This document shows positions 34,564 to 39,298 of a stretch of 39,298 nt of DNA, piece by piece. This DNA is from Clostridia bacterium (GTDB taxonomy: Bacteria; Bacillota; Clostridia; Oscillospirales; RGIG5554). How positions within the stretch are numbered: position 1 is the first letter of the stretch; each line of letters begins with the position of its first letter. The DNA lies in the NCBI GenBank assembly GCA_017507855.1, contig JAFWAE010000027.1, positions 1 to 39,298 on the forward strand. The letters run 5' to 3'. The notes under the pieces were generated by a model that was not told the DNA's origin, did not search any database, and saw nothing but the letters and a program-made list of their open reading frames with translations. The translations under genes and the position numbers were made by a program.

Positions 34564-35364
34564 ATGAGCTTTTTAAAGGGAAAAACCGCTATTATTACCG
34601 GTGCGGGCTATGCTATTTTGGAGGATGGGCGCTGTGGTTCCATCGGCTACGGCATTGCCACGGCTTATGCCAAGGAAGGGGCCAATCTGGTCATCACCGG
34701 GCGAAACGTGGCCAAGTTGGAAAAGGCCAAGGAGGAGCTGGAGAGCTTGTATGGCATCCGCGTATTGGCCTTGGCGGCGGATATTTGCGCCGGGGGCGAC
34801 AACGAAGCTACGGCCAAAGCTGTGGTGGAAAAGGCTGTGGCCGAGTTCGGCCGTATCGACGTGCTGATCAACAACGCCCAGGCTTCTGCTTCCGGCGTGA
34901 CCATTCAGGATCATACCACCGAGCAGTTTGACCTGGCCATGTATTCCGGCCTGTACGCGGCGTTTTACTATATGAAGGCCTGCTATCCCTATTTGAAGGA
35001 AACGAAGGGCAGCATCATCAATTTTGCTTCCGGAGCGGGTCTGTTTGGCAATTACGGCCAATGCGCCTATGCTGCCGCCAAGGAAGGGATCCGCGGGTTG
35101 TCCCGCGTGGCGGCCACGGAATGGGCAGCCGACGGCATCAACACCAATGTCATCTGCCCCCTGGCATGGACGGCCCAACTGGAAAAATTCCGGCAGGCTT
35201 ACCCGGAGGCCTTCAAGGCCAACGTAAAAATGCCCCCCGCAGGGCATTTTGGGGATGCAGAGCTGGAGATCGGCCGCGTTTGCGTACAGCTGGCCTCCCC
35301 TGATTTCAAATACATGAATGGCGAGACCCTGACCCTGGAGGGCGGCATGGGCCTGCGTCCTTAA
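34564..35364 (+). CDS. Short-chain dehydrogenase/reductase
   Basis: A 266-aa NAD(P)-dependent oxidoreductase. Catalytic residues are present: the Ser of NFASGAG and the YAAAK motif, with NNAQ in the NNAG position and a C-terminal ALxLEGG-like end (LTLEGGMGL). The nucleotide-binding loop is unusual: TGAG is followed by YAILEDGRC before GSIGYGIA, an extension somewhat like the SI-x-GIA loop of FabI enoyl reductases, although the Tyr-x3-Lys triad is that of a classical SDR. Substrate unknown. It lies 61 nt after the DeoR gene, which suggests sugar or polyol metabolism. Confidence 0.9.
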   Translation: MSFLKGKTAIITGAGYAILEDGRCGSIGYGIATAYAKEGANLVITGRNVAKLEKAKEELESLYGIRVLALAADICAGGDNEATAKAVVEKAVAEFGRIDVLINNAQASASGVTIQDHTTEQFDLAMYSGLYAAFYYMKACYPYLKETKGSIINFASGAGLFGNYGQCAYAAAKEGIRGLSRVAATEWAADGINTNVICPLAWTAQLEKFRQAYPEAFKANVKMPPAGHFGDAELEIGRVCVQLASPDFKYMNGETLTLEGGMGLRP

Positions 35365-35379
35365 TAGCTTTTAAAGTAC

Positions 35380-35425
35380 AAAAAACCGTTTCCCACAAAA
35401 ACGCACGGTGGGAAACGGTTTTTTT
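35380..35425. terminator. Bidirectional terminator
   Basis: AAAAAACCGTTTCCCAC pairs exactly with GTGGGAAACGGTTTTTT around an 11-nt loop. It is shared by the SDR gene and the convergent MATE gene. Confidence 0.92.
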
Positions 35426-35428
35426 GTT

Positions 35429-36814
35429 TTAAGCAGGCGGGGCTGCAAGAGGGGGAGCCCCTGCGGACTTTTTGACACAGCGTTTGTATAAGATGAAAAA
35501 TGCGACCAATTGGCACAAAAACGTGGCAACCCAGGAAACCGTATAGGAAAAATACAGGCATTCCAGAGTATGATACGCCTCTTGGCGGAACACGGTGTAG
35601 ATCCACAAAATGCGGATGCCGCAAATCCCCAACACAGAAATGACCATGGGCGTCAAGGAGGAGCCCAGACCGCGCAACGCGCCGGTGGAAACGTCCATCA
35701 GCCCGCAAAGGAAATAGGGCAGGCAGATAAAGGCCAGACGCGTCAGCCCGTAACCGATGGCTTCGGGGGAGTCGGTAATGTAGATGGCCAGCAAATGCTC
35801 CCCTGCGGCGTATACCGCGCTTCCCGCCACAATTCCCACCACGGAAACACAGCCCAGGCAGATCCACAGGATCTTTCGCACGCGTCCGTATTGCCGCGCC
35901 CCGGCGTTTTGCCCCGTGAAGTTGACTGCCGTTTGGTGAAAGGCGTTCAAGCACACGTAGACGAAGCCTTCCAGGTTTCCTGCGGCTGCATTGCCCGCCA
36001 CGACAATGTCGTTAAAGGAATTGATGGAGGATTGGATGATGACGTTGGAAATGGAAAACAGGGAGCCTTGGATGCCTGCGGGCAGACCGATATAGACGAT
36101 CTTGAGCAATTGCTTGGCATAGATATGCATTTTGGAAAGAGTCAGGCGGCAGCAGTCCGTGCGGCGCATCAGCGCTCGCACCACCAGTATGGCGGCCACT
36201 CCCTGGGAAATGGTGGTAGCCAGCGCCACGCCGTCCACGCTCATACCGAAGACGGTTACGAAAAACACGTTCAGCACCACGTTGATCACGCCTGCGGCAA
36301 ACAAAAACAGCAGCGGGCCCTTGGTGTCTCCCACAGCCCGAAGGATGGAGGCACAAAAATTGTACACCATAGAAAAGGTGATGCCCGCAAAATAGATGCG
36401 CATATATACGGTGGAAAGAGGCAGGACGTTGGCGGGGGTATCCATCCACGCCAAAAAGGTGGGGGAAAAGATGACGCCTACCACGGTCAATACGATGCCG
36501 CTGAGGATAGCGGTGGGCAAGGAGGTATGTACGATGCGGTGCACGTCCTGCTCGTCGTTTTTTCCAAAGGAACGGGCTACCGCTACACCTGCACCCACGG
36601 AGAGGCCCACAAACAGGTTCACGATCAAATTGGTGATGGAGCCTGTGGCTCCCACTGCCGCTACGGCTACGCTTCCGCGAAAGCGCCCCACGATCACCAG
36701 ATCGGCGGCGTTGAACAGCAGTTGCAGGATGCTGGTCAGAATAATGGGAACGGTATAAGAAATGATGCCGGAAAAAAGCGGCCCCTCCAGCAGGGACCCG
36801 TTGGTCTTCTTCAT
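35429..36814 (-). CDS. MATE-family multidrug/Na+ antiporter
   Basis: A 461-aa membrane protein with about 12 hydrophobic helices. Landmarks are PIILTSILQLLFNAADLVIVGRF near the N-terminus, VGLSVGAGVAVARSFG, and the second-half equivalent around PAGIQGSLFSISNVIIQSSIN, the pseudo-twofold pattern of MATE exporters. Such proteins expel cationic drugs or metabolites using Na+ or H+ gradients. ATG 36814 follows AGAAGG; the frame open to 37090 extends into the promoter and repeat region and is not used. Confidence 0.93.
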   Translation of the reverse strand: MKKTNGSLLEGPLFSGIISYTVPIILTSILQLLFNAADLVIVGRFRGSVAVAAVGATGSITNLIVNLFVGLSVGAGVAVARSFGKNDEQDVHRIVHTSLPTAILSGIVLTVVGVIFSPTFLAWMDTPANVLPLSTVYMRIYFAGITFSMVYNFCASILRAVGDTKGPLLFLFAAGVINVVLNVFFVTVFGMSVDGVALATTISQGVAAILVVRALMRRTDCCRLTLSKMHIYAKQLLKIVYIGLPAGIQGSLFSISNVIIQSSINSFNDIVVAGNAAAGNLEGFVYVCLNAFHQTAVNFTGQNAGARQYGRVRKILWICLGCVSVVGIVAGSAVYAAGEHLLAIYITDSPEAIGYGLTRLAFICLPYFLCGLMDVSTGALRGLGSSLTPMVISVLGICGIRILWIYTVFRQEAYHTLECLYFSYTVSWVATFLCQLVAFFILYKRCVKKSAGAPPLAAPPA

Positions 36815-36867
36815 GTTATGGCCTTCTACGTACAAAATGGCGCGGGGCGTTGCCGTCGCGCAACAAA

Positions 36868-36896
36868 AGTATAGCACAAAAAACACGGTTTGTACA
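36868..36896 (-). promoter_or_regulatory. Promoter of the MATE gene
   Basis: Minus strand TGTACA (36891-36896), a 17-nt spacer and TATACT (36868-36873), preceded by TGC as an extended -10. Confidence 0.65.
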
Positions 36897-36977
36897 GAGC
36901 AAAGGGAAAATTGAAAGAATGATACGAGTTTTTCTTTATTATAATAGGAAAGAGATTTCCACCGATCTTTGGCGGAA

Positions 36978-37196
36978 AAAGAAAAACAAAAAAATGAGAT
37001 TTTGAATGATGTTTTTAAAAAAGTAACTGATTTTGTAACTGAGCGGGTGTATACTGGGCTCACAAACAACGAGCAAGGCCCCGTTTGCAAGGCAGCACCG
37101 AAAGAAAAACAAAAAAGTGAAATTTTGAACGATGTTTTTGAAAAAGTAACCGTTCTTGTAACTGCAGGGAGTTATACTAAGCTCGTAAACAACGAA
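36978..37196 (+). repeat. Two imperfect 96-bp tandem units, 123-bp period
   Basis: Units at 36978-37073 and 37101-37196, both opening AAAGAAAAACAAAAAA and ending AAACAACGA(G/A). Each has GTAAC twice, 12 bp apart (37023/37035; 37146/37158), followed by TATACT (37050; 37173). The period is 41 codons, and the frame from a TTG at 36969 stays open through both, reading (K)EKQK(N/S)EILNDVF twice. I find no ribosome binding site for that frame, and it runs into the next gene out of phase. A regulatory array is at least as likely as a coding sequence. The 407-nt gap before 37222 holds nothing else apart from the MATE promoter. Confidence 0.8.
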
Positions 37197-37221
37197 AAAC
37201 GGTCAGGAAAGGAGGCGCGGC

Positions 37222-37647
37222 ATGCATGTGATAAGGGGCGAAGCACAAAGGACCTTCCTCCTTTGTGTAGATTCTTACCTGGCAGGGGTCCCGCAAGGGC
37301 GAGTATACACTCCTGCTTTCCCGGAAGGAAAAAACTTCGCCAGTCTGCTGGAAATGCTTTGGCTGACGGAGCAGTCCCTGGACGACACCAATTTTCCCCA
37401 AGCCTTTTCCAAAATGCGCAGCTTTACGGCTGACAAAAGTCCGCTTCCCTCCGAAACCCAAAAAACGGCGTTGAAAAGAGGAAAGGCAGCGACTCTGGCA
37501 GTCAGGATCTTCTTTCGGCAGAATGCCAGCTGGCAAGGCTGTGCAAACTGGGTGGAAGGAAACACGGAGGAAAGCTTCCGCAGCGCTTTGGAGCTTTGCT
37601 TCCTTATGAAAAGCGCCCTTGAAAACAAACGCACCGTTTCCGCTTAA
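37222..37647 (+). CDS. Uncharacterised 141-aa protein with two similar halves
   Basis: ATG 37222 has a strong AAAGGAGG site 7 nt upstream. No signal peptide. The two halves follow the same pattern: TFLLCVDSYLAGVPQGRVYT...FASLLEMLWLTEQSL (about 11-53) and LAVRIFFRQNASWQGCANWV...FRSALELCFLMKSAL (about 91-136). Each is a beta segment, a G-rich turn, a second beta segment and a helix, joined by a linker (PQAFSKMRSF). From memory, FRQNASWQG...FRSALEL proteins are widespread and uncharacterised in gut Clostridia. Only 11 nt separate its stop from the c-di-GMP aptamer, so it is probably co-transcribed with the adhesin. Confidence 0.8.
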   Translation: MHVIRGEAQRTFLLCVDSYLAGVPQGRVYTPAFPEGKNFASLLEMLWLTEQSLDDTNFPQAFSKMRSFTADKSPLPSETQKTALKRGKAATLAVRIFFRQNASWQGCANWVEGNTEESFRSALELCFLMKSALENKRTVSA

Positions 37648-37658
37648 CAAACCAACCC

Positions 37659-37747
37659 AAATCAAGAAAAAGGCAAACCGCCCGAAAGGACGGGACGCAA
37701 AGCAAGAGGTCTACGGCGAAAGCTATGACGGCTCGGCCGCCTGATTT
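37659..37747 (+). promoter_or_regulatory. c-di-GMP-I riboswitch (GEMM)
   Basis: Conserved blocks GGCAAACC (37672-37679), a stem capped by a GAAA tetraloop (84-87) and GGGACGCAAAGC (37692-37703) identify the GEMM-I aptamer. Stem P1 is AAATCA (37659-37664) with TGATTT (37742-37747). A second helical arm fills 37704-37741. No terminator follows. The start codon of the adhesin is 30 nt downstream, so control is probably translational. Confidence 0.88.
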
Positions 37748-37777
37748 CAATCAAAAACAACAAAGGAGATTGTAATC

Positions 37778-39298
37778 ATGGCAACGAAAAACATCTTTAC
37801 CCGCATTGGCAAAAAGAGCCTGGCTCTGCTCATGAGCTTGATCCTGGCCATCAGTGTGGCCGTTCCCACCACCCTGGCCGCGGACGCCTATAGCTTGGGC
37901 GACGTAGCTTTTACCGCCAACGAGGATACCCTGCCCGTCGGGGCCATTCCCGCCCTGACCAAATGGGAGATCGTCAAGCATCATGCCGCTACGTATGACT
38001 GCGACAAGGAGGAGCATGACCACATTCCCCTGCTGTGCCTGTTCTGCTCCCTGGAAGAGCACGATCACGAGCAGGACGGCTGCCAGGTCAAGACCGCGGG
38101 CCGTGTGGAGTGGAAGCTGGTCAAAAACAATGACTCCGCCATTCACCTGGACATTCACATCGCCCTGAACGCTACCTACACCCTGGATGGCACCTCCTAC
38201 TCTGCCTCTGTAGAATTGACCAAGCAGGATTACCTCAACGGCAACCTGGTGATCACTTCCACCGCTCCCTTCAACATTACCGGAACCGAGATCCACGATG
38301 CCGGCCAGCGTCGCTTTAACGGCACCTTCCCTGTGGGCACGGCCGCTGACCCCGTATACTACACCATCACCCTGAACAAAAACGTGGACTTCCTCATCAA
38401 CGGCGAAACCGTTTCCGTCCCCATGACCTTTGAAAGAACGGTTCACTTCTGGCATCCCGACAACATCTGCGAAAGCATCCGCGACAACTCCTCCCGCTTG
38501 GCCAACTGGAAAAAAGGCCAGTTCGTCACCGGCGGTATGGACTTTAAGCTGGGCGCCGCTTCCAGCAGCGCCACCACCACGCCCGATCCCGTAGATCCTC
38601 CCGTAGTAACCGAAGCTACCCTGACTGTGCAAAAGAATATCAACGGCCTGGAACTGGCTGCTGCCAAGACCTTTGTGTTCGGTGTGTACGATGCCAACGG
38701 CGCCAAGGTGGACACGGTGGAGATCAACGTGCCCGCCGGTAGCAAGCAGGCCCTGGGTACGGCTGTGCTGGACCTGAACCTGGAATACTACGTGGTGGAG
38801 GAAGGAACTCCCGACGTGGAGGGGTACACTCGCGTGACCTCTGTGGCTGTGGGCCGTGATACCGCCTCCGGCGAGGCCAGCAAGCGCTTCACCCTCAGCG
38901 GCGACACCGCCGTGGTCTTTACCAATACCTACACCGAGATCGTGGTAGAGCCTCCCGTAACCGAAGAACCCCCCGTAACCGAAGAGCCCGTGGAATACAC
39001 CGTGACCACCAACTGGGTGGACGAGAGCGGCAAGGCTTTGGCCGCCGCTCAGGTGGATACCTACGCCGAGGGCGCCGAATACACCACCGAGCAGAAGAAC
39101 TTTGAAGGCTACGACTTCGTCAGCGTCAGCGGCGATGCCGCCAACGGCAAAGTGGACGGCAACAAGGTCGTCACTTACACCTACGCCGAGATCGTGGTAG
39201 TGCCTCCCGTAACCGAAGAACCCCCCGTAACCGAGGAGCCCGTAGAATACACCGTGACCACCAACTGGGTGGACGAGAGCGGCAAGGCTTTGGCTACC
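37778..39298 (+). CDS. Secreted adhesin with pilin-like and MucBP domains (3' end outside window)
   Basis: At least 507 aa; open at the right edge. AAAGGAG (37762-37768) precedes ATG 37778. Signal peptide about 1-35 (ending TTLAAD). A Cys/His motif occurs twice, C-x2-EEHDH-x4-C (Cys75-Cys87, Cys90-Cys102), as in many gut Firmicute surface proteins. About 282-387 resembles Spy0128/FctA-type pilin domains (LTVQKNINGLELAAAKTFVFGVYD to VVFTNTY). MucBP-like repeats start at about 406 (TTNWVDESGKAL...VTYTYAEI) and again at about 490, separated by PPVTEEP linkers. Likely a mucus or surface adhesin, expressed under c-di-GMP control. A wall anchor is expected beyond the window. Confidence 0.9.
   Translation, partial: MATKNIFTRIGKKSLALLMSLILAISVAVPTTLAADAYSLGDVAFTANEDTLPVGAIPALTKWEIVKHHAATYDCDKEEHDHIPLLCLFCSLEEHDHEQDGCQVKTAGRVEWKLVKNNDSAIHLDIHIALNATYTLDGTSYSASVELTKQDYLNGNLVITSTAPFNITGTEIHDAGQRRFNGTFPVGTAADPVYYTITLNKNVDFLINGETVSVPMTFERTVHFWHPDNICESIRDNSSRLANWKKGQFVTGGMDFKLGAASSSATTTPDPVDPPVVTEATLTVQKNINGLELAAAKTFVFGVYDANGAKVDTVEINVPAGSKQALGTAVLDLNLEYYVVEEGTPDVEGYTRVTSVAVGRDTASGEASKRFTLSGDTAVVFTNTYTEIVVEPPVTEEPPVTEEPVEYTVTTNWVDESGKALAAAQVDTYAEGAEYTTEQKNFEGYDFVSVSGDAANGKVDGNKVVTYTYAEIVVVPPVTEEPPVTEEPVEYTVTTNWVDESGKALAT
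38936..39298 (+). repeat. 252-bp in-frame repeats in the adhesin gene
   Basis: The sequence from GAGATCGTGGTA at 38936 recurs from 39188, a 252-bp (84-codon) period with near identity. It encodes a PPVTEEP linker plus one MucBP-like domain per unit. The second copy is cut by the window end, and more copies are likely. Confidence 0.88.

Noticed and set aside
36969..37433. Protein-coding gene spanning the tandem repeats
   Set aside because: TTG start without a ribosome binding site, and the frame overlaps the better supported gene at 37222 out of phase. The repeat is listed instead, and the coding option is kept open in a finding.

Overview
The window looks like a chromosomal segment of a gut-type member of the Clostridia (Oscillospirales-like is my best guess, from gene style rather than a search). 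Supporting signs are the Gram-positive str operon order (L7Ae-like gene, rpsL, rpsG, fusA, tuf), RNase Y, an FMN riboswitch in front of ribU, a c-di-GMP riboswitch in front of a MucBP-type adhesin, an SLH-domain remnant, and strong AGGAGG-type ribosome binding sites. No tRNA, rRNA, CRISPR array, transposase or phage gene was found. GC is moderately high in the core genes, clearly lower in the first gene (120-641), and by eye somewhat lower in the 28-33 kb surface-protein block.

Layout. 1-1610: a palindromic repeat, an AT-rich hypothetical gene and a small anchored surface protein. 1648-6511: str operon, with a consensus promoter before the L7Ae gene and a second one before tuf. 6532-7351: FMN riboswitch, attenuator and ribU, starting only 20 nt after the tuf stop codon. 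7415-10222 (minus): an orphan solute-binding lipoprotein and a second anchored surface protein, each with a clear promoter and terminator. 10363-14420 (minus): an ABC ATPase-permease fusion and RNase Y. 14526-22055 (plus): a tightly packed six-gene unit (comM-like, coaE, lytic transglycosylase, FAD reductase, pyrB with a PyrI-like zinc tail, ftsK/spoIIIE). 22058-23283: a small hypothetical gene and an HD phosphohydrolase.

23301-33538 (minus) is an accessory export block: a second orphan solute-binding lipoprotein, a calcineurin-like phosphoesterase with no signal peptide, a surface protein with a tandem beta-sandwich domain, a large anchored PHP/CehA-type hydrolase, a lipoprotein ending in a related domain, and a broken gene fusing the start of such a surface protein to the end of an SLH domain. 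A DeoR-type regulator and an SDR oxidoreductase follow (33589-35425), then a MATE exporter.

36978-39298 is the most interesting stretch. Two imperfect 96-bp tandem units precede an uncharacterised 141-aa protein, then a c-di-GMP-I aptamer, then a secreted adhesin that runs off the window. The 3' strand of aptamer stem P1 can instead pair with the adhesin start region (11 nt, one mismatch). This predicts a translational ON switch by c-di-GMP.

Four or five exported proteins share a beta-sandwich domain, and three share a C-terminal TGGISL...KKRK anchor. Two of those anchors are identical over 75 bp of DNA, in inverted orientation, flanking the str operon.
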